Shown here one piece after another: positions 40,987 to 50,099 of a DNA stretch of 64,000 nt. A model generated the notes under the pieces. The model worked only from the letters and a program-made list of their open reading frames with translations. It searched no databases and was not told the origin of the DNA. The DNA is from Mesorhizobium sp. B2-7-2 (GTDB lineage: Bacteria > Pseudomonadota > Alphaproteobacteria > Rhizobiales > Rhizobiaceae). How positions within the stretch are numbered: the stretch's first letter is position 1; the number at the start of each line of letters is the position of its first letter. The DNA lies in the NCBI RefSeq assembly GCF_006440775.1, contig NZ_VFTZ01000019.1, positions 45,538 through 109,537 on the forward strand, written 5' to 3'. The position numbers were made by a program, and so were the translations under genes.

Positions 40987-41862
40987 TCACGCCCCCTGTT
41001 CGTTGAACGGCGCCGGGCGCCACTTTACCACATAGTTTTCGAAGCGGGTGATGATGAACTCCACCACCAGCGCCATCACCGCCAGGATGATCATGGCGGC
41101 GAAGACGCCATTGGCGTTGAAGGCGCCCTGCGCGGTGGAGATCAAAAGGCCCATGCCCTGCTTGGCGCCGAGAAACTCGCCGACGACCGCGCCGACCAGC
41201 GCGAAACCGAACGAGACATGCAGGCTGGCGAGGATCCAGCTCATCGCCGAAGGGATGATGACCGAGCGGGTGATCTGGAACGGCGAGGCGCCGAGGATCT
41301 GGGCGTTGGCAATCATCGCCCTGTCGGCCTCGCGCACGCCCTGGAAGGCGTTGGCGAAGACGACGAAGAACACCATGACAACGGCCAGCGCCACTTTGGA
41401 AGCCATGCCCAACCCGAGCGCGATGATGAACACCGAGCCGAGCACCACGCGCGGCACGGAGTTCGCGATCTTGATGTAGATCGAGAACACATCGGCCAGC
41501 AGCTTGTTGCGGCCAAGGATGATGCCCGCCACGATGCCGCCGACCGCGCCGATGGCGAAGCCGAGGAAGGTTTCCTCCAGCGTCACATAGATCTGCAGCC
41601 AGAGCGGTCCCTGCGAGGTGCCCTCGGTGATCCAGGACCAGATCTGTTCCCAGATGCCCGACGGGCTGGAGAAGAAGAACGGGTCGATGATGTTGTAGTC
41701 GGCGCAGAGTTCCCAAAGGCCGAGGAAGACGACGAGGATCGCGAGGCGCAGGCCGATGACCAGAGCATGGCGCTTGCGCAGCCGTGCCCTCGCCTGCGCT
41801 TCCGCGGCGACGATCGAGGTGGCGCGGGCTGCGGCGTGATCGGTTGGAGAGATGGCGGTCAT
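40987..41862 (-). CDS. ABC transporter permease (NitT/TauT family)
   Basis: A 291-residue permease of the SsuC/TauC/NrtB type with about six membrane segments. The ATPase-contacting loop reads ANAQILGASPFQITRSVIIP. ATG 41862 is preceded by AAAGGAGAC. It is the last gene of a minus-strand operon ordered binding protein, ATPase, permease. The ligand class includes nitrate, sulfonates, pyrimidine precursors and riboflavin; nothing here decides between them. Confidence 0.9.
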   Translation of the reverse strand: MTAISPTDHAAARATSIVAAEAQARARLRKRHALVIGLRLAILVVFLGLWELCADYNIIDPFFFSSPSGIWEQIWSWITEGTSQGPLWLQIYVTLEETFLGFAIGAVGGIVAGIILGRNKLLADVFSIYIKIANSVPRVVLGSVFIIALGLGMASKVALAVVMVFFVVFANAFQGVREADRAMIANAQILGASPFQITRSVIIPSAMSWILASLHVSFGFALVGAVVGEFLGAKQGMGLLISTAQGAFNANGVFAAMIILAVMALVVEFIITRFENYVVKWRPAPFNEQGA

Positions 41863-41875
41863 GGCAAGTCTCCTT

Positions 41876-42730
41876 TCAATGGCTCGCTTGCAAGCCACGG
41901 CTTTGGCCGAGCTGCACTTCCTCACGCAGATCGTTCCAGATCACCTTGGCAATCTCGATGAATTTCGGGTCGTAGCGAATGTCGGACATGACGCGCGGGC
42001 GCGGCAGGTCGATGCGGTAGACGCTCTTCACCGTGCCCGGACCGGCGGTGAGCACATAGACCTTGTCGGCCAGCGCCACCGCTTCCTCCAGATCGTGCGT
42101 GACGAAGACGACGGATGATTTCAGCCCAGACCAGAGGTCCAGCAATTCGTCCTGCATTGCCGTGCGGGTCTGCATGTCGAGCGCGCTGAAGGGCTCGTCC
42201 ATCAGCAGGATCTTGGGCTGGTTGATGAAGGTCTGGGCAAGCGCCGCACGCTTGCGCATGCCGCCCGAAAGCTGGTGCGGATAGTGCTTCTCGAACCGCG
42301 AAAGGCCGACCCGGCCGATCCAGTCGCGCGCCTTCTCATAGGCTTCTTTCTTCGGCGTGCCGCGGAAGAGCGGACCGGCGGCGACATTGTCGATGACGCT
42401 GCGCCACGGAAACAGCGCGTCGGCCTGGAAGACGAAGCCGATGTCGCGGCTGATGTCGGTGACCGGATTGCCCATGACACGGACATTGCCGGTGGTCGGA
42501 CGCAACAGGCCGGTGACGAGGTTGAGCGTCGTCGACTTGCCGCAGCCGGTCGGTCCGACGACACAGGCGAACTCGCCGCGCGCCACCGTCATGGTGAAAT
42601 CGCGGATCGCCGTCATCATGTGGCCGTCAGGCGTGACGAAGCGCAGCGTCACATCGTCGATGGCTATCGCGGCGTCGGCCGGCGGCGCGGCGGGAGACAG
42701 TTTCTCCGCCGCGATGGTCTGCGATTGCAT
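41876..42730 (-). CDS. ABC transporter ATP-binding protein (NitT/TauT family)
   Basis: A 284-residue ATPase: Walker A VVGPTGCGKSTT, the Q-loop region GFVFQADALFPWRSV, the signature HQLSGGMRKRAALAQTF and Walker B ILLMDEPFSALD. The C-terminal tail of about 50 residues is typical of the SsuB/TauB group. ATG 42730 has GGAGTG upstream. It lies 13 bases before the permease gene. Confidence 0.92.
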   Translation of the reverse strand: MQSQTIAAEKLSPAAPPADAAIAIDDVTLRFVTPDGHMMTAIRDFTMTVARGEFACVVGPTGCGKSTTLNLVTGLLRPTTGNVRVMGNPVTDISRDIGFVFQADALFPWRSVIDNVAAGPLFRGTPKKEAYEKARDWIGRVGLSRFEKHYPHQLSGGMRKRAALAQTFINQPKILLMDEPFSALDMQTRTAMQDELLDLWSGLKSSVVFVTHDLEEAVALADKVYVLTAGPGTVKSVYRIDLPRPRVMSDIRYDPKFIEIAKVIWNDLREEVQLGQSRGLQASH

Positions 42731-42850
42731 GGCACACTCCTGTTGTGGTGGTGCGGGGATGGCGCGATCCGGGCCCGCGGGCCTGCTCGCCGGCATCCGG
42801 AAACACGGCCGCCGAATTGATTCAGGCGGCCGACGCAAGCTCTTGCTTTT

Positions 42851-42879
42851 CAAGGGCGGACGGGGTCCGTCCGCCCTTG
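42851..42879 (-). other. Intra-operon stem-loop after the binding-protein gene
   Basis: The 13-base arms caagggcggacgg and ccgtccgcccttg are perfectly complementary around a 3-base loop, 11 bases after the stop codon. On the transcribed strand no T tract follows, so a 3'-end-protecting hairpin fits better than a true terminator. Confidence 0.7.
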
Positions 42880-42890
42880 CCTGCCGGCGC

Positions 42891-43904
42891 TTACTTCGCC
42901 GCGTCGACGAACTCGGTGGTATAGGTCTTCGACAGGTCGATCTGCTTGCCCTGCAGGCTCTTCGAGAAGGTCGACAGAACCTTCAGCACGGTCTGCGGTC
43001 CATCGGCCGGCATGCGACCATCCGGCGTGAACATCGCCTTGCCGCCGGCAAGGCCCTGCACGTAAAGGTCCTTGCTGCCGGCGTAATAGTCCTTCGGCAT
43101 CTTGTCTGCGATCTCCTCGGCCGAATGGCCGGCGATGAACTTCATCGTTTTGACGAAAGCGTTGGCGAGCTTCTGCGCCTCGTCCTTGTGGCCGTCGAGC
43201 CAGCTAGACTGGACGTAGAAGGAGGCCGCGGGATAGTCGCCGCCCAGCGCTTCCTTGGTCTTTTCGGGCGTGCGCATGTCGACCAGGACCTTCGCCTCGC
43301 CGGTCTGGAGCAGCTTAGCGATGGTCGGCTCGGTGGTCATGCCGGCCTGGATCTGGTCCTGCTTGACGGCGGCGATGAAAGTATTGCCGGCGCCGACGGG
43401 AAGCAGCGTGTAGTCGCCCGGCTTCAGGCCGCTGCGAACCGCGAGATACTGGGTCAGGAAATCAGTCGAAGAGCCGAGGCCGGTGACGCCCAGCGTCGCG
43501 CCCTTGAAATCGGCCGGCGACTTGATCTCGGGATGCTTGGCCGAGACCAGTTCGACCTCGCCCGGCGCCTGGCTGAACTGCACGATCGACTGGATGTATT
43601 TGCCCTTCGACTGCAGGTCGACGGTGTGATCGTAGAAGCCGACGACGCCTTGCACGGCGCCGGCCAGCAACTCATTCTCGGCCTCGACGCCCGCGCGGGA
43701 GTTCACCAACTCCACGTCCAGCCCCTCATCCTTGAAGTAGCCGAGTTGCTGGGTGAGCACGGCCGGCAGATAGATCTGCTTTTCCATGCCGCCGACGATG
43801 ATGGTGATCTTATCGGCTGCCGATGCCGTCGATGCGCCAGCGCCAACCATGGCAAGCGTCAGCGCCACTGAACGCAGGGCGCGTTTAGAGATGAAACGGG
43901 TCAC
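42891..43904 (-). CDS. ABC transporter substrate-binding protein (NMT1/SsuA-like)
   Basis: A 337-residue periplasmic protein with a Sec signal (SKRALRSVALTLAMVGAGAS, cleavage near ASA). The mature fold includes KQIYLPAVLTQQLGYFKDEG, the common start of this group, and FKGATLGVTGLGSSTDFLTQ, which contacts the ligand. I choose GTG 43904 because a strong GGAGGAAG lies five bases upstream and the resulting signal peptide is normal; a Met 36 bases earlier gives a Gly/Pro-rich extension. It heads the transporter operon. Confidence 0.9.
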   Translation of the reverse strand: MTRFISKRALRSVALTLAMVGAGASTASAADKITIIVGGMEKQIYLPAVLTQQLGYFKDEGLDVELVNSRAGVEAENELLAGAVQGVVGFYDHTVDLQSKGKYIQSIVQFSQAPGEVELVSAKHPEIKSPADFKGATLGVTGLGSSTDFLTQYLAVRSGLKPGDYTLLPVGAGNTFIAAVKQDQIQAGMTTEPTIAKLLQTGEAKVLVDMRTPEKTKEALGGDYPAASFYVQSSWLDGHKDEAQKLANAFVKTMKFIAGHSAEEIADKMPKDYYAGSKDLYVQGLAGGKAMFTPDGRMPADGPQTVLKVLSTFSKSLQGKQIDLSKTYTTEFVDAAK

Positions 43905-44068
43905 TAGTCTTCCTCCACTGGGCGGCGCGCCGCGCCGCATTCCTCCTGCCGGCCGCTCCCAGGCCGTTCATGTGGCGACCGCCACAAAACTGTCATGGCA
44001 TGGCCAAGCTTTCAGCTGGCTTTCAGCCGTATTAGCAGCCATGGAATGGAGTCCGGCGGGGTTTCCGG

Positions 44069-44845
44069 TCACGAGGCAGTGAAGCCCAGCACATCGCGCA
44101 TGACGTATTCGCCGGGCGGCCGTCCGGCGACCCAGAGCGCAGCCGCGATGGCGCCGCGCGCGAACATCAAGCGGTCGCCGGCGGCATGCGAAAGCGTGAG
44201 CGTCTCGCCGTCGCTCAGGAAGCTGACGCTGTGCTCGCCGACGATGCTGCCGCCGCGCAGCACGGCAAAGTCGATGTCGCCCATTGGGCGCGGGCCAACC
44301 AGGCCATCGCGGGCGCGTCTCGCCACATCGTCCAACACGACGCCACGTCCTCGCGCGGCCGCCCCGCCGAGCATCAGCGCCGTCCCGGACGGCGCATCGA
44401 CCTTCATGCGATGATGCGCTTCAAAAATTTCGATGTCGCAGTCGTCGGCGGCAAGCGCCCGCGCCGCCTGCTCGGTGAGGCCGGTCAGCATGTTGAGCCC
44501 GAGCGAATAGCTGCCTGAGCGGACGATGGCGACCTTCTTCGCGGCGTCGGCAATCGCCGCCAGTTCCGAGGCGCTGAAACCGGTCGAGCCAATGACCAGC
44601 GCCGGACCGCCTCGCGCCGCGCAGGCCTTGGCCAGTTCGGCGGAAGCTGTGGGCGTGGTGAAGTCGACGACCACATCGGCAAGCGCCAGCGCCTCGTCGC
44701 GTTCGACCAGCCCCTCGCCCATGCTGCCCGGCCGATGGAAGCGCGCGACGAGCTGCAGCCGCGGATCGGCCGCGACGGTTTGCGCCATCTGCCGGCCCAT
44801 GCGACCGAGCGCGCCGGCGATGGCTATCCTGAGCGGCTGCGGCAT
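44069..44845 (-). CDS. dapB: Dihydrodipicolinate reductase family protein
   Basis: A 258-residue DapB-type reductase. The nucleotide-binding motif is IAIAGALGRMGRQMA, and the active-site signature FEAHHRMKVDAPSGTALML carries the catalytic His and Lys. The segment that usually reads A-N-x-S-x-G-V is SGSYSLGLN here, a noticeable departure. It would reduce tetrahydrodipicolinate precursors in lysine and diaminopimelate synthesis. Because rhizobia often have a second, canonical dapB beside other housekeeping genes, this could be a paralogue with changed specificity. ATG 44845 follows AGGA. Confidence 0.85.
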   Translation of the reverse strand: MPQPLRIAIAGALGRMGRQMAQTVAADPRLQLVARFHRPGSMGEGLVERDEALALADVVVDFTTPTASAELAKACAARGGPALVIGSTGFSASELAAIADAAKKVAIVRSGSYSLGLNMLTGLTEQAARALAADDCDIEIFEAHHRMKVDAPSGTALMLGGAAARGRGVVLDDVARRARDGLVGPRPMGDIDFAVLRGGSIVGEHSVSFLSDGETLTLSHAAGDRLMFARGAIAAALWVAGRPPGEYVMRDVLGFTAS

Positions 44846-44906
44846 GGCGATCCTGTCGAAAACTGAGTCGGAACAATCCTCTAGCACGCCGCCTTGGCAA
44901 ATTGAT

Positions 44907-45710
44907 TCAAACCGCAGCGCTGGTCTTCAGCATCATGCCGGCGATCTCCTTGACCAGCTTGGCGGCGACCAGTGCCGTCACATTGGAAACATCCTGGCGC
45001 GGATTGTATTCGACGACGTCGGCGGCGACTATTCTTTGGTCTATTGCCTGGATCAGGCCGATCACCTGACGGGTGGTGAAGCCGCCCGGCTCACGGTGGG
45101 AAATGCCGGGAGCGAAGGCCGGATCGAGAGCGTCGATGTCCATCGAGATGTAGACAGGTGTCTTGAGGTCGAGCTGCAAACCTTCCTTGAACTGCCGCAT
45201 CTCCACCACCTCGACGCCGAAGCGCTTGAACTGGTCGCGATGGTGATCGTTGACGGTGCGCAGGCCGATCTGGATCAGCCGGTCGGCCAGCTTCTCCTCC
45301 ATGATGCGGGCAAAGGGCGAGGTGTGCGAACGCGGATTGTCGTCATAGGCATGATAGATGTCCGGATGCGCGTCGATATGAACGATCGTCAGGCTCTGAT
45401 GGCGGCGGCGAACGCCACGCAGTATGGGCCAGGAGATCGCATGATCGCCGCCGAGCGAGATCAACGGGTGACCGGCGTCGAGCGCGCGGTCGACCTCGTT
45501 CTCGATCCGCTCCCACGCATCGCCGCCTTGCCTGAAATCGATATCGCCATGATCGACGAAGCGGTCCGTCAGATCGAAGCCTGTTTCCGACCATGACGTG
45601 TAGGCATCGCTGTGAAGCTCGCGCCGGATCAGCGACGGCGCCTCGGCCGGCCCGCGCAGATAGGACGAATTCTCGTCGTGCGGAACGCCCAGAAGCGAGA
45701 CCTTGGCCAT
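44907..45710 (-). CDS. Agmatinase/arginase family ureohydrolase
   Basis: A 267-residue binuclear manganese hydrolase. The metal-binding motifs are SLGGDHAISWP, VHIDAHPDIY and YISMDIDALDPAFAPG, all intact. The family covers agmatinase, arginase, guanidinobutyrase and formimidoylglutamase, and the short length favours agmatinase or guanidinobutyrase-like enzymes. It lies 61 bases upstream of the DapB-type gene on the same strand, so they may be cotranscribed. Its product would feed polyamine or GABA metabolism. Confidence 0.9.
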   Translation of the reverse strand: MAKVSLLGVPHDENSSYLRGPAEAPSLIRRELHSDAYTSWSETGFDLTDRFVDHGDIDFRQGGDAWERIENEVDRALDAGHPLISLGGDHAISWPILRGVRRRHQSLTIVHIDAHPDIYHAYDDNPRSHTSPFARIMEEKLADRLIQIGLRTVNDHHRDQFKRFGVEVVEMRQFKEGLQLDLKTPVYISMDIDALDPAFAPGISHREPGGFTTRQVIGLIQAIDQRIVAADVVEYNPRQDVSNVTALVAAKLVKEIAGMMLKTSAAV

Positions 45711-45800
45711 GACATCCTCCCTCGTTGCCGAGACAAAGGGCCTCTATAGACGCCGGAGCTGGCAGGCGCGACGAGAGGCGCTTGGGCCAGATGGGAAGCT

Positions 45801-45849
45801 AGAGCATGACCCGAAAAGTGGGAACCAGTTTTCGGAGAAGATCATGCTC
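45801..45849. repeat. gagcatgacccgaaaag-type rhizobial repeat
   Basis: It begins agagcatgacccgaaaag and ends ttcggagaagatcatgctc. Nested palindromes pair gagcatga with tcatgctc, and ccgaaaa with ttttcgg. This unit is familiar as one of the commonest dispersed repeats in rhizobial genomes. Only one copy is visible in the window. Confidence 0.8.
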
Positions 45850-45859
45850 CACAAGGAGT

Positions 45860-45900
45860 TAGATCAGGATGGCAATTCAACGAAACGCCATCCTGATCTA
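45860..45900. repeat. Perfect hairpin repeat forming the end of the oxidoreductase gene
   Basis: The 14-bp arms tagatcaggatggc (45860-45873) and gccatcctgatcta (45887-45900) are exactly complementary. On the minus strand the hairpin is read as codons of the molybdopterin oxidoreductase, and its distal arm supplies the stop codon at 45864-45866. It abuts the gagcatgac repeat, so it is probably part of the same composite element. Confidence 0.8.
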
Positions 45901-48017
45901 TCGCCGAACTCTTCAGCTTTCCGCAGCCACACCTTGTTGTCGTGGACGGCGGCGCCGCCATAGGGCGCCGGAGCATCGGCGCCGGTCAGCACGTTGATGC
46001 CTTCGCCGCGCTCATGCGCACTGTTCGGCCAGATGCCTTCGGCGATCACCACGCCGCGCTTCACGCCGTCGAAGAATTTTGCGTGCAGCACCACGTCGCC
46101 GCGCCGGTTGCCGACTTCGACGCGGCCGCCATTCTCGATGCCGAGCGCCGCGGCGTCTTCGGGATGGAGCAATAATTCGGGCCGGCCCTCCCTGGCCTTC
46201 GACACCGGCGTCTCGGCAAAAGTCGAGTTCAAAAAATTGCGCGCCGGCGAGGTCGCCAGCCGGAACGGATGCTCCTCGTCCGCGACCTCGATCAGCTCGA
46301 CATGGTCAGGGAATTCCGGCAGCCGTCCCACCGGGCCGAACAGACCCATGCTTTTCGGCGGCCGGTTGGGCGCCGACTGCCCTGTCCAGTTGGGCCGGAA
46401 GTGGAATTTCTTGTCGGCATGGCCGAAGCCGTTGATGAAATGCGCGTCGTCGAAGCCGGGCTGCAGGTCGACCCATTTCTCAGCCTTCAGGCTGTCGAAG
46501 CTGCCGAGCCCGCGCTTGCCGAGGATGATGTCGATATGCTCGCGCTCGGTCAGGCCGAAGCCCGGACGGTCGCCGACGCCGAGCCGCTTGGCGAGCTCCT
46601 CATTGACATAGTGGTTGGTTCGCGGCCCTTCCGGCGGCTCGATCAGCTTGGGGCCGAGCGTGATGTGCTGATTGCCGCCACCTTTGTAGATGTCGTCATG
46701 CTCCAGGAACATCGTCGCCGGCAGCACGACGTCGGCGAGCTTAGCCGTGTCGGTCATGAACTGCTCATGCACGCAGGTGAACAGATCCTCGCGCAGAAAA
46801 CCCTTTCTCACCAGCCGCTGCTCCGGCGCGACATTGGCCGGATTGGTGTTCTGGATCAGCATCGCCGTCACCGGCGGGCCGCCATAGAGCGCGTCGGCGG
46901 CACCGGTCAGCACCGGGCCGATGCGCGAATGATCGAGATAGCGCACCTTCGGATCGCGCATCGCGGTGCCTTCCAGCACGTCCTGGTTCAGCTGGAAGAT
47001 GCCGGAGTTGGAGTGGAAGGCGCCGCCGCCCTCATACTGCCAGGCGCCGGTAACGGCGGCGATGCAGGAGACGGCATGCATGTTGACGGCGCCGTTGCGC
47101 TGGCGTGCGAAGCCGTAGCCAAGGCGGAAATAGGTCTTCTTGGTTGTGCCGACGAGCCGGGCGAATGCCTCGATCTCGGCGACGGATAGCCCGGTAATGG
47201 CGGCCGCCCATTCGGGCGTGCGCGTCCGCAGATGCTCTTCCAACCCTCGCGGATCGTCAGTGTATTTCCCGAGATAGGCGCGGTCGGCCAGCCCGTCGCG
47301 GAACAGCACATGCATGACCGCGCAGGCGAGCGCGCCGTCGGTGCCGGGCTTCAGCACCAGGCCGAGATCGGCCTGCTTCATGGTGGCGTTGTCGTAGATG
47401 TCGATGACGACGATCTTGGCCCCACGCTCCTTGCGCGCCCTGGTCGCATGGGTCATCACGTTGACTTGGGTGACCACGGCGTTGGTGCCCCAGATCACCA
47501 CGCAGTCGGCCTTCGCCATCTCGCGCGGATCGGGCCCGCGCAGCGCGCCCGCCCCCATCATCCAGCCAGTCCAGGCGAGATTGGTGCAGATCGAGCCGAA
47601 AAAGCCGGAGTATTTCTTGGCGTGGCGCAGCCGCTGGATGCCGTCGCGCTGCACCAGCCCCATCGTGCCGGCATAGAAATAGGGCCAGACGGTTTCCGAG
47701 CCGTATTTCGCCTCGGCTGCGATGAATTTTTCCGCCACGAGGTCGAGGGCTGCTTCCCAGCTCGCTTCTTTCCAGGCGGCCTCGCCCTTGGCGCCGGCGC
47801 GCACCAGCGGTTTCAGCAGCCGATCGGGATGGTGGACGCGGTCGGCATAGCGCGCGACCTTGGCGCAGACGACACCCGCCGTATAGCTGTTCGCCTTGGC
47901 GCCGTGGACGCGGCCGATGCGGTTGTCATCGAGCAGCTCGACTTCGAGGGCGCAGGTGGAGGGGCAATCATGCGGACAGGCCGAATGGCCGATCCGGAGC
48001 TTGGCGTGCTGGTTCAT
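45864..48017 (-). CDS. Molybdopterin-dependent oxidoreductase (bis-MGD family)
   Basis: A 717-residue oxidoreductase of the DMSO reductase superfamily. The N-terminal [4Fe-4S] motif is SACPHDCPSTCALEV with the fourth Cys in GVVCAKVARYADR. Molybdopterin-binding segments include CVVIWGTNAVVTQ, VVIDIYDNATMKQAD, and the C-terminal GGRVEVGNRRGDVV. No Tat signal is present, so it is cytoplasmic. The substrate is unknown; the family includes formate dehydrogenase-like and assimilatory enzymes. ATG 48017 excludes an upstream extension that is repeat sequence. The last dozen residues (GDRSGWRFVELPS) are encoded by a palindromic repeat, suggesting that the original stop was lost or displaced. Confidence 0.88.
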   Translation of the reverse strand: MNQHAKLRIGHSACPHDCPSTCALEVELLDDNRIGRVHGAKANSYTAGVVCAKVARYADRVHHPDRLLKPLVRAGAKGEAAWKEASWEAALDLVAEKFIAAEAKYGSETVWPYFYAGTMGLVQRDGIQRLRHAKKYSGFFGSICTNLAWTGWMMGAGALRGPDPREMAKADCVVIWGTNAVVTQVNVMTHATRARKERGAKIVVIDIYDNATMKQADLGLVLKPGTDGALACAVMHVLFRDGLADRAYLGKYTDDPRGLEEHLRTRTPEWAAAITGLSVAEIEAFARLVGTTKKTYFRLGYGFARQRNGAVNMHAVSCIAAVTGAWQYEGGGAFHSNSGIFQLNQDVLEGTAMRDPKVRYLDHSRIGPVLTGAADALYGGPPVTAMLIQNTNPANVAPEQRLVRKGFLREDLFTCVHEQFMTDTAKLADVVLPATMFLEHDDIYKGGGNQHITLGPKLIEPPEGPRTNHYVNEELAKRLGVGDRPGFGLTEREHIDIILGKRGLGSFDSLKAEKWVDLQPGFDDAHFINGFGHADKKFHFRPNWTGQSAPNRPPKSMGLFGPVGRLPEFPDHVELIEVADEEHPFRLATSPARNFLNSTFAETPVSKAREGRPELLLHPEDAAALGIENGGRVEVGNRRGDVVLHAKFFDGVKRGVVIAEGIWPNSAHERGEGINVLTGADAPAPYGGAAVHDNKVWLRKAEEFGDRSGWRFVELPS

Positions 48018-48063
48018 GCGAGGTGTGTAGCGGGTTTTAGGGACGAGGTGTAGGGCCAGATGA

Positions 48064-48222
48064 GCTCCCCCTTCTCCCCTTGCGGGAGAAGGGGGATCGG
48101 CGTAGCGCCGAGACGGATGAGGGGTGTTCCAGCGGAGTGAGGCGTCGGCTTTCCCTGGAGCACCCCCCATCCGGCCGCTTCGCGGCCACCTTCTCCCACA
48201 AGGGGAGAAGGTGGAATCGCGC
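48064..48222. repeat. Palindromic interspersed element (cttctccccttg type), copy 1
   Basis: It starts ctcccccttctccccttgcg and ends ccttctcccacaaggggaga, then aggtgg. It has inverted ends and an internal inverted pair around ggatgaggggtgttccag and ctggagcaccccccatcc. It matches the element at 54023-54178, which lies inside a coding region, and a fragment at 57248-57310. Here it is intergenic, between two minus-strand genes. Confidence 0.88.
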
Positions 48223-50099
48223 TACTCCGCGATCCCTTCCTCGTATTCCGCCGACATCGTCAGCCACTTGTCCTCGTTTTGCGCCAGCGTCTGCGCCAGT
48301 TGCGAGCGCTCCTTGGCCAGCTGCGTCGCGGTCGAGGGGTCTTTTTCGTAGACCGCCGGATTGGCAAGCTCGTCCTCGATCAGGTCGATGCGCTTGCGGA
48401 TGCGGTCCATCAGCGCCTCGGTGGCGCGGATTTCGTTGGCTAAAGGCTCCAGTGCCGCACGGCGCTGGGCCGCCTCGCGGCGGCGATCGGCCTTGGACGC
48501 CTTGTCCGCCTCCTTCTGCTCACGGCGGTTGGCGGAAACGCCGGTGACCAGCGTCTTATAATCCTCCAGGTCGCCGTCATAGGGATTGACCGCGCCGTCC
48601 TTGACCAGCCAAAGCCGGTCGGCCGTCGCCTCGAGCAGGTGCCGATCGTGCGAGATCAGGATCACGGCGCCCGGAAAGTCGTTCAGCGCATGGATCAGCG
48701 ATTCACGGCTGTCGATGTCGAGGTGATTGGTGGGCTCGTCGAGGATGAACAGGTTCGGCCCCTCGAAGGCCGACAACCCCATCAACAGCCGCGCCTTCTC
48801 GCCGCCGGACAGATCCTTGGCGGCGGTGTTCATCTTCTCGGTGGTAAGCCCAAACTGGGCGACACGGCCGCGCACCTTCGATTCCGGCGCCTCCGGCATC
48901 AGCCTGCGAACATGTTCGTAGGCGTTTTCCTCAGGCCTGAGATCGTCGAGCTGGTGTTGGGCAAAGATCGCCACCTTCAGCCCAGGCGCCACCGTCATCG
49001 TGCCGGCCTCCTGCTTCAGCCGGCCGGACAGAAGCTTGGCGAAGGTCGACTTGCCGTTGCCGTTGGCGCCGAGCAGCGCGATGCGGTCATCGGCATCGAT
49101 GCGTAAGGTCATCTTCTTCAGGATCGGCTCACCGGGCGTATAACCGACACTGACGTTGTTGAGCGCAACGATCGGCGATGCCACCGTCTTGACCGGCTCC
49201 GGAAACGAGAATGGCCGCACCGTGTCGTTCACGATCGCAGCGATCGGCTTCATCTTTTCCAGCGCCTTGATGCGCGACTGCGCCTGCCTGGCCTTGGAGG
49301 CCTTGGCGCGAAAACGCTCGACGAAGGATTCCATATGCTTGCGGGCAGCTTCCTGCTTGATGCGGCCCTTTTCCTGCTGTTCCTTTTGCTCGGTGTACTG
49401 GCGCTCGAACTGGTCGTAGCCGCCGCGCCAGAAGGTCAGCTTCTTCTGATCGAGGTGGACGATGGAGTTGACGGCGCGATTGAGCAGGTCACGGTCGTGG
49501 GAGATCAGCAGAACCGTGTGCGGATATTTCGAGACGTAATTCTCCAGCCAAAGCGTGCCTTCGAGGTCGAGATAATTGGTCGGCTCGTCGAGCAGCAGAA
49601 GGTCAGGCTCGGAAAACAGCACCGCGGCCAAAGCCACGCGCATGCGCCAGCCGCCCGAGAAGGAGGAAGCCGGGCGGCGCTGCGCCGCGTCGTCGAAGCC
49701 GAGGCCGGCAAGGATGGTGGCCGCGCGGGACTCGGCCGAGTGGGCGTCGATGTCGGCCAGCCGCATGTGGATGTCGGCAATGCGGTGCGCGTCGGTCGCC
49801 GTCTTTTCCTCTTCAAGCAGCGCCGTGCGCTCAATATCGGCCTTGAGCACGATGTCGATCAGCGGCTCCTCGGTGCCGGGCGCTTCCTGCGCCACCTGGC
49901 CGATGCGGGTGCTTTTCGGCAGGCTGATCGAACCGGTCTCCGAAGGGAAATCGCCGGTGATCGCCTTGAACAGCGTGGTCTTGCCGGTGCCATTGCGGCC
50001 GACAAGGCCGGCCTTGGTGCCGGCCGGCAAGGTCAATGAAGCATGATCGAGAAGCAGCCGCCCCGCCATGCGCAGCGTAAGGTCGTTGATGATAAGCAT
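48222..50099 (-). CDS. ABC-F family ATPase (YheS/Uup-like)
   Basis: A 625-residue soluble protein with two ABC domains and no membrane segments. The Walker A motifs are LVGRNGTGKTTLF and LLGANGNGKSTFA. The signatures are FSGGWRMRVALAA and LSGGEKARLLMGL, and the Walker B motifs are LLLLDEPTNYLD and LFILDEPTNHLD. The linker between the domains (about 240-320) is Lys/Glu-rich, and a C-terminal coiled coil follows (about 525-625). ABC-F proteins act on the ribosome. The length and the C-terminal coil resemble the YheS/Uup types rather than EttA. ATG 50099 begins the canonical MLIINDLTLRM. Confidence 0.93.
   Translation of the reverse strand: MLIINDLTLRMAGRLLLDHASLTLPAGTKAGLVGRNGTGKTTLFKAITGDFPSETGSISLPKSTRIGQVAQEAPGTEEPLIDIVLKADIERTALLEEEKTATDAHRIADIHMRLADIDAHSAESRAATILAGLGFDDAAQRRPASSFSGGWRMRVALAAVLFSEPDLLLLDEPTNYLDLEGTLWLENYVSKYPHTVLLISHDRDLLNRAVNSIVHLDQKKLTFWRGGYDQFERQYTEQKEQQEKGRIKQEAARKHMESFVERFRAKASKARQAQSRIKALEKMKPIAAIVNDTVRPFSFPEPVKTVASPIVALNNVSVGYTPGEPILKKMTLRIDADDRIALLGANGNGKSTFAKLLSGRLKQEAGTMTVAPGLKVAIFAQHQLDDLRPEENAYEHVRRLMPEAPESKVRGRVAQFGLTTEKMNTAAKDLSGGEKARLLMGLSAFEGPNLFILDEPTNHLDIDSRESLIHALNDFPGAVILISHDRHLLEATADRLWLVKDGAVNPYDGDLEDYKTLVTGVSANRREQKEADKASKADRRREAAQRRAALEPLANEIRATEALMDRIRKRIDLIEDELANPAVYEKDPSTATQLAKERSQLAQTLAQNEDKWLTMSAEYEEGIAE

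Noticed and set aside
42357..43871. Plus-strand frame of 504 codons opposite the NitT/TauT-type transporter
   Set aside because: Antisense shadow of the ATPase and binding-protein genes, which have complete family motifs.
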